From Talinum fruticosum (taxonomy: Eukaryota; Streptophyta; Magnoliopsida; Caryophyllales; Talinaceae): DNA of 64,000 nucleotides. The position numbers and the translations under genes were made by a program. A model generated the notes under the pieces. It made no database searches. It saw only the letters and a program-made list of their open reading frames with translations, and was not told the DNA's origin. This document shows positions 34,945 through 46,277 of this stretch, piece after piece. Numbering within the stretch: position 1 is the first letter of the stretch; each line of letters begins with the position of its first letter. The stretch is taken from contig JAITYX010000009.1 in assembly GCA_021018815.1 (NCBI GenBank), forward strand, positions 6,326,501 to 6,390,500, read 5' to 3'.

Positions 34945-35700
34945 AATAAAAATTAAAAAACAAAAAAATTAGGGTTCGGGTTAGGGTTAGGGTTAGGGTT
35001 TTGTGGGTTTTGGGTGTTTTTGGGGGGTCGGTGGGGGAGGGCAGCTGGGTCCAAGTGAGAAGACGAGACAGCGAATGAGAGCGAATGAGAGTGTGAGTGA
35101 GAGCAAGAGAGAGTGTGTGCGAGCGAGAGGGCGAGAGAGTGAGGGTGAGGACTTGGGTCGAGGGGTCGGTCTCGGGGTCGGGGGAGGGGTCGGTCCGGGG
35201 CTGGATCCGAGCGAGAGGAGAGGGAGAGGGAGTTCGCAAGCGAGAGAGCGTTAGAGAGAGAGTGTACACGAGGGGCAGCCGCGGTGAAGAGCGAGGGGCT
35301 CGAGAGGGAGAAAGAATGAGCGAGAGCAGGGGGACTCGAGGAGGGGTCGGGTCCGGGGTGGGGGCGGCCCGAGTGGCGGCTAGCAAGCGGGGAGGGGGAA
35401 TTACCGGGCTCGGCAGGTGAGGTGCAATAGTAGGAGAGGTGCGGGAGTAGGTGAGTGGAGGGGGAGACGGGAGTAAGAGAGGGGAGGGTTGTTTGAAAAG
35501 TGGGCTAACGGAGAGAGAGTGGGCTGAGAGCGGTGCTGGGCCTAGAGAGGGAGATTGGGCCAAGAGAGAGCGGGCCGAGAGAGAGAGAGGGCAGACCGAG
35601 GGAGAGAGTGGGCCGAGAGTGAGTAAGGGCGCGAGAGGAGAGTTTGGGTTGCGCAAAGAGCGAACAGTCGGAGTTAGGGGTCGTTGAAAGGGGTCGAGGA
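34945..35700 (+). repeat. GA/GAGTG low-complexity tract with a TTAGGG run
   Basis: A strongly purine-rich stretch of GAGAG, GGGTCGG and GAGTGAG text, over 700 bases long. At 34980-35000 there is a short array of TTAGGG units (three in a row). The long minus ORF (35800-34811) is merely the Pro/Ser/Leu translation of the complementary CT-rich strand. As the minus-strand sequence upstream of the antisense ORF, the tract could act as its CT-rich leader; this is inference. Confidence 0.7.
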
Positions 35701-35959
35701 GAGGAGTCGGGTTCGGAGTCTTCGAAAAAAAAATCAAATTACACAATTTTACAAGAATCGCAACGACAAAACGAGCAAAGCCCGAACGCTCGTCAAACAA
35801 CGACTTAGCCTTCGAGGGTTAACAAGTCTTATCTTTATCTACACAAGGGGCTATCCTTCGGGGTTCGAAGTTAATTTACACTTAGCGACAACTTGGCCTC
35901 CGAGAGCCAAAAATCGCATTCTTAACTCCATAAAGGAGTACCCTTCAGAAACTATCTTT

Positions 35960-36250
35960 CAAGCACTTTCAAACCTCGGGGAGCTGAAAGGTCGCGCAAA
36001 GACCTATCCCGTCATGGGCACTTGCACTCCTAACGGAAGGTTGGGGGTTGCGTTCTCTGTGGGATTTTCCCCAGTGAGACTCACGCACTTTTGAGCCTTA
36101 GGGAATCGAAAGGTCGAGTAAAGACCCATTCCGTCATGGGCACTCGCACTTCTAACTTAAGGATAGGAGGTCGCGTTCTCCATGGGATGTTCACTGGCGA
36201 GATATCTATACTCAAGTACTTTCAAGCCTCCGGGAGCTAAGAGAAACTCA
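35960..36250 (+). repeat. Tandem repeat of about 122 bp in the G1 3' region
   Basis: GAAAGGTCGCGCAAAGACC (about 35986) recurs as GAAAGGTCGAGTAAAGACC (about 36108), with shared CCGTCATGGGCACT and CGTTCTC.GTGGGAT blocks, period 122. A third, partial unit begins near 36225 (CAAGCCTCCGGGAGCTAA). Confidence 0.8.
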
Positions 36251-36699
36251 CATTTTGAACCTCGGTCGTGCAGGGGTTTGAATGTCTCGAAAGCCTAAGG
36301 AGGACCGTGGGAAAACTCACCTTCCCCGTAGAAATCACTCTTAAGCTCAAGGGGCTAAGAGAAAATCATTCACCGCAAACAAAGCGTCGGCAATGGGATA
36401 GAAAAGCAAAAAGAAGTAAGACGGGTAAAGTAAGCTTCATTCATTCCTTCATTGATTGAGACAAGAGCGCGCAATGCACAATTACAAGAAAAGCAAAAGC
36501 ATCTAAAGTTCGAGATACTACTCTACAACACTACGGTTATACTACTACGCTACGGTTACACTACTCGAGACGAAAGGATAGCCACGACCATCACCCACTT
36601 CTCCTTCGGAAGGCTCCTCTTCCTCTCCGCCGGAAGGTTCCTCTTCTTCTCCGCAGGAGGTTACTCCCCTTTGCCTTAGGCAAGTCCCTTCGGTCATGA

Positions 36700-37180
36700 T
36701 AAGAGGGAGTAGAAGGGCCATCTACCGACTCACCACTCTCCAAGACGAGGGTCGGACGACGAGCTAATGCCGGGAGCGGTTCCTCCTCCCGTCGCAACGT
36801 TTGCCAGAAGAATTAAGGTTCGCCGATTGAAGCTCGATGATACGATCGTGGTTGCACTCCACCCAAGCCTAAAGTATACCCCACTCGGGACGGAGTGCAG
36901 CTTGAAACAACCTAAGAAACTCTGCACCATTGTTGATCAATCCCGTCTTCAATGCATCGTCAATGAGAAGCTAGTAGAACGCCTCCGCGACAAAGGATGG
37001 CTGGTGATGCTCAATCGCTGTTTGCTCGACCTCGGCTCGGTTGAAGCGAGGGAACAACTTCTCATATCCCATAAGAAGCGACCCGGCGGTCATTTTCTCC
37101 AAACCAAAAGAAAGGAGAAGAATGAAGAAGTGGAAATTTGCTATCCTCCTCAAGATTCACCCCTATTTATAAGAACTTGG
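36700..37180 (-). pseudogene. Second antisense ORF near the G1 3' LTR, with its own TATA box
   Basis: On the minus strand, TATAAATAGGGG (plus 37166-37177) is followed within about 25 bases by an ORF start at 37153. It reads MRRIANFHFF and then LEKMTAGSLLMGYEKLFPRF; after one stop near 36971 it continues open as LLIDDALKTGLINNGAEFLR and so on to about 36770. The composition looks protein-like, with charged helical residues. I do not recognise it. The plus-strand ORF at 36767-37246 overlaps it, and I prefer the minus one because of the TATA box and the other antisense ORF of this element. Confidence 0.4.
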
Positions 37181-37246
37181 AGTCATAAAGGCATAGCGGA
37201 GTGGGCTCCATATTCCACCTACCTACCTCGGGAAGCATGCGGGTAG

Positions 37247-37262
37247 AACGTGAGGGGCTAAA
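37247..37262 (+). promoter_or_regulatory. Polypurine tract of G1
   Basis: GAACGTGAGGGGCTAAA directly precedes the 3' LTR start TGATTCGGG at 37263. It is purine-rich and in the expected place. Confidence 0.6.
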
Positions 37263-37819
37263 TGATTCGGGTATTTCACGGACAGTTCCATCTCACCCGC
37301 CACATCACTAGCCAATTGAGCCTAATCAATTGGATAAGGGAGGTATCGGCTCAAGCCAACCCTTAGCGGGCCGGTAAAAGCCCAAAGCTCATTAGGGCTA
37401 GGGTTTCCCTAAACCCCATTAAATTACTACGCTACCCCTTTATAATCTCCCTATAAATACCCATAAACTCCCAACTTCATGGGGCATGTTCCACATTCCA
37501 CAATTCTCATTTTCTTACAATCACACATTCAAGCTCTCAAGCTCTCAACACAAATCCCAAGAGTTTCCACCTTTGGAAAATCACTTCATTCCCAAGGAAT
37601 TCTCTCCACGCACATCGAGGAAGATTTCCTCGATCCCTTCAATCAGGCTTATCACTAACTTGAGCGTCGGAGGGCGTTCCCGGGACCCATCGCCGAGGCT
37701 TCGCCTTTTGCAGGTTCAAGCAATTGCCACGCGGAATCAAATCGATCGTGCCACGTCCTTGGAACCGAAGCGATAAATTCTTTCTCCCTCCGAATCATCA
37801 TCCACATCATCCGATTTGG
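37263..37819 (+). mobile_element. 3' LTR of G1, last bases lost
   Basis: Starts TGATTCGGGTATTTC and matches 22880-23425 closely. The TATA box CTATAAATACCC is at 37451-37462. It contains a small duplication, AAGCTCTCAAGCTCTC. Similarity to the 5' LTR fades after ATCCACATCATC...TTTGG (about 37819); the final 20 or so bases (TTTTCTCCGGAAGCA in the 5' LTR) are missing, so the TSD cannot be verified. Confidence 0.88.
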
Positions 37820-39247
37820 AACCGAACCAAATTATTGGATTGCCACGTCTACTTACATCTCGTAGATTCTCAATGGTACTCTCATAGGTTATCAATGATA
37901 CTATTGCCGGTTATGGTAAGCTACATTTTCAACTTGAATAATTGAAAAACCATTTTCCTTACCATGATTTAAGGTTTTACTTTTGTCTTCCTTTTCTTTT
38001 TGATGTTTTTTAGGGATGTGGTGGATAAGGATGAATAATATAGAAATTATTCCAACTCTTAAATTTGGGCCCCGTTGATTTCAAACACGAATAAAAAAAA
38101 GGATACACTAACATAAAAGATGTATATAATACTCAAATTTTAGTAAATAATTGGTCTAAAGCTGTAAAATTTCTCATCAATGGATGAATTCAAATATTTA
38201 TCAGTTAAGTTACACACATAATTATATTTTTAGATAAAAAAATATGTAAATTTAAACACATGAAAAAAATTATCCAAAAATGAACCAGTAAGCAAAAATT
38301 TTGGCATATGGCTTATAGGCATAATCACATGTCACATTCAAGATAGGATACCAAGGCTTTAAAATGATTTTATTATTACATTGACAATAACTATGTCTCA
38401 CACCAAGGAAAAAAAGACATCATGAAATTAAAATGAATAAATTAACATAAAGTTGTTTCATCAATTTATTTCGATACAACTATAATTTTTAAAAATTATT
38501 ATATTATCTAGGATTACAAAACTTGGCCCGTAACTTATATTACATGTAATTTTGTCCAAGCTTACACTGCATATCATATGTAATCATGTCCAATTGACCA
38601 CGTACTAGATTTATGCGAAGTATATTAGTGAATAGATACCTTTAAAATGATCAATCTTATCACATGTAATTATGTTCAAGCTTACACCGCATATCCTACG
38701 TAATTATGTCAAATGGACCAAGTACTAGATTTTATGCATAGTACAATAGTGAATAGATATCTTTAAAAGGATCAATCTTATCCTACTCCACGTATTTTAT
38801 TTCTCATGATACACTCAAGATGTGACTTGAAGATAGGTAATTTCCAAATCCATGCATGCCTTAATATTCATGTGTTAGTGGTTAGGTGACCAATTTGTGC
38901 ACTCTCTTTGACTAATCTTCAACCAAGTTGAAGATAGGCCATCCACCTTCCCACCTTTCATTATATATTTCTAAACAAAAAGGCTAGTTCAAACCCGTAT
39001 TCAGCAAAAAGATCCACATTATCTATTTGATTCACTAATCTTTGAAGGTACGACAAAGGCACCTGCAAATTTGCCTTTCAAAGTTATCCATTTTCCTGCA
39101 TTTGATTGTTTGCCCACATGAATTTTGCCTAAACCACCGAGTAGCGTTTACATTTCATGCTGGCATGTTTAATGTCACAATACCGGCGACACCACTCGAT
39201 TTGTTTGGTGGAGATGTGTATAGCTACTTACTGTACATTTATTTAGG
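37820..39247. other. AT-rich spacer, unassigned
   Basis: No gene recognised. It contains a 120-bp tandem duplication (separate entry). A short plus ORF at 39042-39251 has no recognisable domain. It may be ordinary intergenic DNA or part of the G2 upstream flank. Confidence 0.4.
38542..38781 (+). repeat. 120-bp direct tandem duplication
   Basis: ACATGTAATTTTGTCCAAGC (38542) and ACATGTAATTATGTTCAAGC (38662) start two alignable units. Both contain CTTACAC.GCATATC, GACCA.GTACTAGATTT, AGTGAATAGATA and GATCAATCTTATC. Confidence 0.85.
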
Positions 39248-39480
39248 TTAGTCCAATTAATGAATCTACCTTAAGAAACTTACAAGTCAATGGCCCAATA
39301 AATCATTAAATCAACGGCCCAATAAACTAGCAAGTCCAATTAAATAAATATGTGCTAAGTCATAAATATAGTTTAATTGATTGATTGGGGTTAGTCCAAT
39401 TAATGAATCTAGCTGGAGAGACTCAAAAGTCAATGGGCCAATAAATTATTAAATCAATGGCCCAATAAATTAGCAAGTCT
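39248..39480 (+). repeat. 143-bp direct duplication
   Basis: TTAGTCCAATTAATGAATCT begins copies at 39248 and 39391. Both also contain AAGTCAATGG.CCAATAAAT and AATCAA.GGCCCAATAAA.TAGCAAGTC. The second copy is shorter. Confidence 0.85.
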
Positions 39481-39996
39481 CGGAATTAGTAGACTAACAA
39501 GTCGACAACCTAACTAAACTCTCAAGTCGTCAACTCAAGATGAAGGATTGGTCAACGGCCCAAGAAGACAAATAATTCACAAAACTTTAATGGAAGGAAG
39601 GGGGACTTCTCCCTATAAATATGGCTCGACTCCCTTTATCCAAGAGATTGAAACTTCGGACACTCTAAAAGCTCTCTCTAGAAATAGACAACAAGTACAT
39701 CAAATTATGTCGTTTATTTTAGATATCAAATTACATTCGTGATCGAGATCCAAGCTGCTTCAGCCTCCTTCAAGTTGTCAACCAAGGATCATATCGAGCC
39801 CATTTGATCGAGATTCAAACCAGGTCGGCCCTCTTTCAAATACAATTCTAGAGATCGAATTAGAGGACTTATTATTTGTTTATTTGTAACAAATACAGAG
39901 ATTGTACCCAGAATTTTCTAAATTAATACAAATTAAAAATTGTCCCATATTTCCTGTCATATTTATTTTAGACTTGAAATTTGTTAGGTTATAAAT
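39248..39996 (+). mobile_element. Putative 5' LTR of Gypsy element G2
   Basis: Ends just before a Gypsy-type PBS and holds a TATA box, CTATAAATATGG, at 39613-39624. Its left part is a direct repeat of 143 bp (TTAGTCCAATTAATGAATCT at 39248 and 39391). The exact left end and its partner LTR were not found in the window, so the start is an estimate. Confidence 0.5.
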
Positions 39997-40081
39997 TTTG
40001 ACACACCCGGTGGGACAATCTCTGCCTCTTATCTCCTTCTCTAATGACCACATATTTCAATAACCTTTCTCTGAAAAAGAC
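39997..40081 (+). promoter_or_regulatory. Primer-binding site and leader of G2
   Basis: TTTTGACACACCCGGTGGGAC at about 39996-40016 is the common plant Gypsy PBS text (TGGCACGCCCGGTGGGAC) with a few changes. The gag ATG is at 40082. Confidence 0.7.
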
Positions 40082-40991
40082 ATGGCCACTATGAACGTCA
40101 CTCTTGGAACTTCAAAGAAGAAGACTGGATCCTTATCCCAAGAATCCACCGACACTATCTCCAACAAGCAAAGTACTAGAGTAGTGACAAGAAGTATGGT
40201 GAAAGTCTGCTACAACAATTGCACTGAAGGAACAGTGATGTCTGCAAACTCGCTATTGTGGGACACTCAAAGTCGAGGTTGCAACATCACTAAAGAAGTC
40301 GACCAACCCTTTGCTATTGAGCTCTTTTTGGGAAAGCATGTTGCAGACCGAAGATGAAGAAAAAGTCTCATATGAGGTTCAAAGCCCAACTACGCCTTCA
40401 TCTCCATTCTTTGACAAAGACAGTTATTATAGCAATAGTGGTTCTTTGCCATCATCGTCGAGGAAGCCTTCCTCCTCACAAGTTGAAACTGAGTCTTCCA
40501 CTACCATTGTCATGCCGGTCATGATAACAGGAGCTATCAACTGGGAGGAAGAGAAGACTCGAATGAAGGTAGAGCTCAAGAGGCTTGCCAAAGAGAGTAA
40601 ATAAAAAGATGCATGCGTCAAATGCCAAGATGAAAAGATCGCTAAATTGATGAAAAAACTAAGAAAAGATTCAGATGAATCCTTGCACAAAGGCTCGAGA
40701 TGATGAGGAGGAGGAAGATGGATTTAACCTTGGTGGAGCTTCGAAAATGAAGTTGTCTCGAAGAAAGACAACAAGTGCGCATTAACTCATCTTCAAGCTC
40801 AATGACCACTAAGCAAATCCAGGAGATGATTGCAAATTCAGTCAAGGCCCAACTAGGAGGTCATATGCGAAGAACCAACCTCTACACTAAGACTTATACG
40901 AAGAGGATTGATTCTCTTTGCATGCCTTATAGTTACCAGCCTCCCAAATTCAATCAATTTGATGGAAAAGGTAACCAAAACAACATGTAGC
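40082..40991 (+). pseudogene. G2 gag remnant, part 1
   Basis: Starts MATMNVTLGTSKKKTGSLSQ, followed by a polar region with stops. The gag core begins SSSMTTKQIQEMIANSVKAQ, then LYTKTYTKRIDSLCMPYSYQ and PPKFNQFDGKGNQ (40775-40980). This is the familiar plant Gypsy gag text just before the 'HF' block. It is broken at 40991 by the insertion of G3, and the next gag block resumes at 58771. Confidence 0.88.
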
Positions 40992-42886
40992 TGTAAACAT
41001 CCAAAAAGTGTCATTCCTTCTCTATTTATTTACTTTGTTGCCCCGATGATGAAACGAGTAAACCATAAAGAACCCCTTAGCACCACAAAAGTCAGCTTTC
41101 TTGCTTTCTGCTGGCCAACAAACTCATTTTCTTTTGGTGAACCAAGCTTGGGTTGGGATCCCAACCAAGAAACCCAAACTCGCACCAAAAATAAAACTTG
41201 TAAAAAATAGAAATTTGCCAAAAATATAAACTCGCCAAAAATGAAATCTTTCTAAAAATGGAAAGTCTGTCATGGTCGGCCACCGATCTCCTCCGTATTG
41301 CATAAAAATGCAACGTTTCACTGTTTCTAAGCGTCCAAAGAAAGATGCAAAAGTGAAATTGTACCAAATGACATCTGTACAAGGCTTGCGCCGCGCTTCA
41401 AGGCCTATTTTTCCAAAGTGTTGCGTTTTGCTCCAGAGACCAATTGAGACACGGAAACCAAGTTCACCCAAACGACACCGTTGGGAGGCCGACGCCGTTT
41501 TACCCAGCCCCTCCTAAGCGATTTCTAGTTCAACGAGATTTTATCCGGTTATTTCTAGATTTTGGCCAGCTTGGTTCAACAGCTTTGGACGGTTTCTTGC
41601 TTACCTTTGTGGTCATTTAGTGACCTAGCATTGCTCCTATAAATAGAGGGCATAACTCCTTATTTTACCAATGGCCAATCCTATGCCACACGCTGCTGAA
41701 ATTTAGCTAAGAGCTACTAAATGTTACATCGTTATTCCGATCTCTTGGCTCTTTCTCGCCTAACCATTACTCCACCAAGCATCTCATCATTCTCCTACAC
41801 TAATCTACCTTCACAAATTTCACAAATTGTCTATTTCAATCTTGTTCGTCCACCGTCATGCTTTCATATCCGCTTTCGATGTAAGATCGTAGGTGAGACA
41901 ACCTCGAGGGCGCCAAATTCACTTACAATCCTTTACGGTTTTATTTATTTTGTTATTTTACCGCTTTCCTTAATGTGAAGCAATATGTAATCGCTTTTAA
42001 TTTCTCCCCGCCCATTGTAATTTTTATTTCTTTCACCTTTGTTTTCACTTTCTGTTATTGCTTTTCTTTATTACTTTCCTATATGCTATTTATTGCTTTC
42101 TTCGCATGTTTTAATTGATTTAATTTTCACACTTTGCATGTTATATGCTTGATTATTTAAACACATTTCTTTGACTCACAATTCAAATTAGTAGAGGTCG
42201 TATATCAACGAGCGAGAATGCAAGGGCTTATCCTTACATTTCGTACCTTGGCCCCGAACTCGGATTCTCGGCTTTAGATCGATAGAGTTGTTTTTTAAAC
42301 CTCTTTCAAGCTTAGTCTTCCCATATTAAGATTGGAAGAGTCCTCTTTTACTTTTGTTAGTTTTTATTCCTAAAATTGATTGGCGACTCCCCTTTTTCTA
42401 TTTTATTTCTCTTTAATCGCATTTCGACATTTCTAATTTAAAATAGATAAAATTGGTTTATTTTTTGACAGCCAACGCCACGGATCGAGACTAATTTTTT
42501 CAGTCTCGGCCTATGGTCGGTGCCGGACACCGGTCGGCGTTGGCTCTCGCTGGCGCCGACCAATGTTATCCAGGTGTTTTGGCCCAAAAGCCTTGCCGAG
42601 AGAATATAGATTGTATTTTTTCTATTTCCTAAATTATGAAATAATATCCCGAGACTTTTAAAATTAATTTCTAAAATAAAATGATTAATAAAAATTGTCA
42701 ATTATCTTTTAAAATCAAATTCTAAAAATAAACAATCCCAATAAGAGACACACCCCTACTTTCTAAATCCATTTTCAAAAATCAACTTTCACAAAGAATC
42801 TTAAAAAACCAAAGAGACCCGACATTTGTGGGGAAGCTCGATCCCAATCTAGTTCCCTCACGGGTGGACAGGCCATCGTTCCTACA
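40992..42886 (+). mobile_element. 5' LTR of Gypsy element G3 (TSD GTAGC)
   Basis: Starts TGTAAACATCC and ends GTTCCTACA at 42886, with the PBS starting two bases later. The 5-bp GTAGC at 40987-40991 is repeated exactly at 58766-58770, after the other LTR. A TATA box CTATAAATAGAGGG lies at 41637-41650. Length is 1895 bp. The ORFs inside are chance readings. Confidence 0.92.
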
Positions 42887-44019
42887 GTGGCGACTCCACT
42901 ACGCATGTTGCATTTAGGCAGCCTTGGACATAATTGTTTTTAATTTCGATAATTAGGCTTGACCCTTAAGAACATCTTTTACGGGAGATTCGAACCGCTA
43001 ACCCAAACGGGTCAACTAGGCTTGATTATCGTGGAGGTGGTACCTCTTCCCTCATAGCACATCTTCTTGGTTTACCAAGAGGCACCGAAAATTCATGCTT
43101 TTCCTGTCATGCACCCCACAGAGGACTAAATTCTCGAACTATGAGACCATATATCCGACCTAGATTTATCCCTCTTTTAAACCATAGATCCTTGGCGATC
43201 TAGGTTGTGCCCTTTCTTGATTTGCATGTTTGAAATAAGTATGGTTGTTTTTAGTATATAACCTTTTTCTTGTGAGCCTAGCAGCTTGGTCGAGTTCATT
43301 AAATAGTTCTTGCACGAGTACAAAAATAAAATAAAATAATAAAGCTTCTTGAGTCGAGTCCAATATATGCATTTAGCCAAAAATAAATTTCATTTCAAAT
43401 TAGATGAGTCCATTTTTGTAATAGCCAAACTTTAAATTCATCTCAAATAGGTGAGTCTTATTTTTGCATTAGCAAAAATTAAAAACCATCTCCATTAAGA
43501 TGAGTCCATTTTTGCATTTAGCTAAATTAAAAATTTATCTCTAATTAGGAGAGCCTTTGTTTGCATTTAGCCAAATTGAAATCCATCTCTAATTAGGAGA
43601 GTCTTTGTTTGCATTTAGCCAAATCAAATTCATCCCAATCTAAGGGACTCCATGTGCATTGTTGCATTTTATTTGGTCCAAATTGCATCCTTTATGTACA
43701 TATAAAAGTAAAAGAGTATATCATTTTCGTTTCTCATAGGATCGAGTCATACCTCGGGTCAAGCACTTAAGCCCCATTTCCCTAAAATGTTTGACGATAT
43801 AATCCTGAGCAATTAATCTTTTGCGACACAAGATAGGGAATCTAACTCAAATTGGGAAATGGTTAGGAAATAAGAAGTCTACCTCAACACCTATACGGGT
43901 CAAAACCAGTACATACCACACAAGTACGACTTGCACCTTTACTAGTATCACCGAGTACACCGCCCACGATCAAAGCGTAATCCTCCTCCAAAAATGGCCA
44001 AGAACCCGAGCAAACTCCC
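42887..44019 (+). other. PBS and long leader of G3
   Basis: TGGCGACTCCACT at 42888-42900 is a common plant Gypsy PBS. The next 1.1 kb has no ORF of note. At 43420-43640 a segment of about 60 bases (AAATTCATCTC.AAT.AGGAGAGTC...TTTGCATTTAGCCAAA) repeats about four times. Confidence 0.6.
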
Positions 44020-44870
44020 ATCATGAACTTGTTTAAGGAGTATACTACAATAATAGAAGCTAAGAGTGAGGCCGAGGATAAAAAGATCAAGTCAATATAT
44101 AAAACTCTTATACTCCAAACCCTCAACAAGAATGCTAATGAAGCAAGAAAGGATGGAGAGGAAACAAACCCTCAACCTAAACCTCGGCCTCAACCCAAGC
44201 CCTACTCGATCCACGAATAGATTGAATAAAGAAGTTGTTGCGTGAGTCTTCCATATTTAATGACTACTATCCGGCCCATGGATTCACTTCAATCTCTAAA
44301 GGAAAATTGCCCCTAAAATTCACTATGCCCGACATCAAATTCCATGGGACAAAAAACCCTCACCACCACGTGAGGAACTCTATATAGGGAATGACCTTAA
44401 ATAATGTACTTGGAGGACACCTACCATGTCATTTTCCCGTGGAGGTTTGACAAAGACGTCATGGAGTGGTACAAAGTCGTTGATCCAAGTAAGGTCACAA
44501 ATTGACAGGATCTTTGCAGGGAGTTCTTACATCAATACTCCAAAAATATTGATTTACTAGTCACTCTTCGAGACCTTGAGTTGATCAAGTAAAGAGACAA
44601 GGAGCTTCACCGACTTCCTCACTCATTGGAGGGCAAAGGTTGCCCATATGGCCGATCGACCCTTTAAAAAGGATCGGGTTAGACTCATCATCAAAAACTC
44701 GAAACCTACCTATCGAGCAGCACTTGAAGTTCTTGCCTTTCATGGACTTCAAAACACTTCGAGATGCTGGGATGCTTATAGAAGAGGAACAGGCATCCAC
44801 AAAAGCCTCAACGAGCTAGAAGATCATCCAATAAGCCCATCACTCATAAACGATGCTAACAAAGTGTGCA
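44020..44870 (+). pseudogene. G3 gag remnant
   Basis: Reads MNLFKEYTTIIEAKSEAEDK at 44023, then a proline-rich PQPKPRPQPKPYSIHE. In shifted frames the gag core follows: MPDIKFHGTKNPHHHVRN (about 44328), FDKDVMEWYKVVDPSKV (about 44448), FLTHWRAKVAHMADRPF (about 44612) and KKDRVRLIIKNSKPTYR. Stops and frameshifts throughout. No protease, RT or integrase follows before the 3' LTR, so G3 is a non-autonomous or deleted copy. Confidence 0.75.
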
Positions 44871-45161
44871 TTTCCATTTTTCGATTTGTTCTATGTCTAT
44901 TTCCTTTTCCTATTTTCCCAAAACTAAAAACTCAAATCAATACTTCCTTTTTGAACTACGAAGTCCTAATTTCCACTATAACGGATATGTAGGAAGCCCA
45001 TGAGGTTCGACTCCAAACCTAATCTTATTCTTATTTCTAAATTCCTAAATTTAAAGCCACTTTGCCATACTCGGAAGAGCGTAAGTCAATTAGGAAGCAT
45101 ATAATTTTCACCTAGCACCAAACCGTTAGGATCACGGTTTAACATTCAGTAGTAGTACATT
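44871..45161. other. G3 internal sequence after gag, non-coding
   Basis: About 290 bases without recognisable coding content between the gag remnant and the hAT-like MITE. Its last 8 bases (45154-45161) are the MITE's left target duplication. Confidence 0.4.
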
Positions 45162-45722
45162 TATACCGGCAATCAGGTCATTCGGTTCGGGTTCGGTTCG
45201 GATTAGTTCGGTTCGGGTTAACTTCGGGTCCATCTTGTTCGAGTCCGATTCGGTTTCGAGTTCGGGTAAACTTCGAGTCAATCTCGTTCGGGTTTGTTCG
45301 TTTTCGATTCAGTTCAATTTCGGTTTGGTTCAACTTCGGGCCAATCTCGTTCGGATCGGATTCGGGTTAATTTCGAGATCGGGTTAACTTCAGGTAGTAA
45401 TCGGGTCACTTTTTGGGTCAAAATCAATTCAAAATTGTACCCACCAAAAAATTGTACAATTATAGGCACAAAAGTCCATCTTGAGTGACCAAAAAAAAAT
45501 GTGGGTTGGGTCACTTTAATTCGGGTTAAATCGATTCGGTTTCGCTTCGAGTCATTTCAATTCGGGTTGGAATCGGGTTCATTAGATTTCGGATCGGTTT
45601 GTTCGGGTCGGTACTTTTCGATTTTCGGGTCAAAATCGGTTCAAGTGTTTCAAATGTCGATTCGGTTTGGGTTTCGAGTTGTTCGAGTTGACCCGTTCGG
45701 TTCGGTCGGTTTGCCGAGTCTA
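45162..45722. mobile_element. hAT-like MITE with TTCGGG internal repeats
   Basis: The left end TATACCGGCAATC and the reverse complement of the right end TAGACTCGGCAAACC form imperfect terminal repeats. The flanks AGTACATT (45154-45161) and AGTACATC (45723-45730) form an 8-bp duplication with one change, the size expected of hAT. The interior is built of degenerate TTCGGG/TTCGGTT/TTCGAG units on both sides of a unique centre near 45430-45500. This looks like the known plant hAT MITEs beginning TAGGGGTGGCAATCGGG. Confidence 0.75.
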
Positions 45723-45730
45723 AGTACATC

Positions 45731-46277
45731 GTAGTTCAAGCGGCCCACTTTTCTTTAGGCTCTACTTTGGGGAGTAGGGGCTAAAAGTCAAATTTTGTCT
45801 TTGTTTTTTGAACTTTTCACATCATCTTAAAAAAAATGCATTTGTTATTAGAATAGAGTCTTGCATTTACTCCTTTGCGTGAGTCAAACTCCTAAAAATA
45901 CAAAAGCGATAACAAAGCACCCTACAAGGAATTATTCAAGCATTATTCATTAAGTCGAGCATCAAGAAGGTCATCGACACCGCCACCTTCAAAGAGATTC
46001 CAACAAATCTAGCCAACTATCCAACATTCAAGAAGGGTTAGACATAAGTACCCAAGGAGAACGTGGGGGCTCATGATCGAAAAAGGGCTATACAACAACT
46101 CCAAGAATACTCGAGAGGAAGACACAAATCTTCAAAGGAGCTATTAGCACACAAACTAAAAGCTCAAAGTTAGAATGGGGCACATCACCTCATAAACTTC
46201 AAATTCTCAAGTAAGTCATGTTCATTTGTCCCTATTCCGACGATAGTGGATAGAAGTCGAGCTTCGGACCCAACATC
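45731..46277 (+). other. G3 3' internal region, non-coding
   Basis: No coding text recognised. A run of short AT- and GA-rich sequence leads into the tandem array at 46278. Confidence 0.4.

Noticed and set aside
34980..35000. Interstitial telomere
   Set aside because: Only three TTAGGG units inside a purine-rich element region; plant telomeres use TTTAGGG.
34811..35800. Minus-strand ORF of 329 codons
   Set aside because: It is the Ser/Pro/Leu/Arg translation of a simple CT-rich tract; no domain, and the length is a by-product of composition.
39042..39251. Small ORF starting MKVRQRHLQ
   Set aside because: No recognisable domain, no leader features, no second copy.
40992..42886. Several ORFs of 80-115 codons in the G3 LTR
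   Set aside because: Not kept in the partner LTR at 47117-58765; chance readings.
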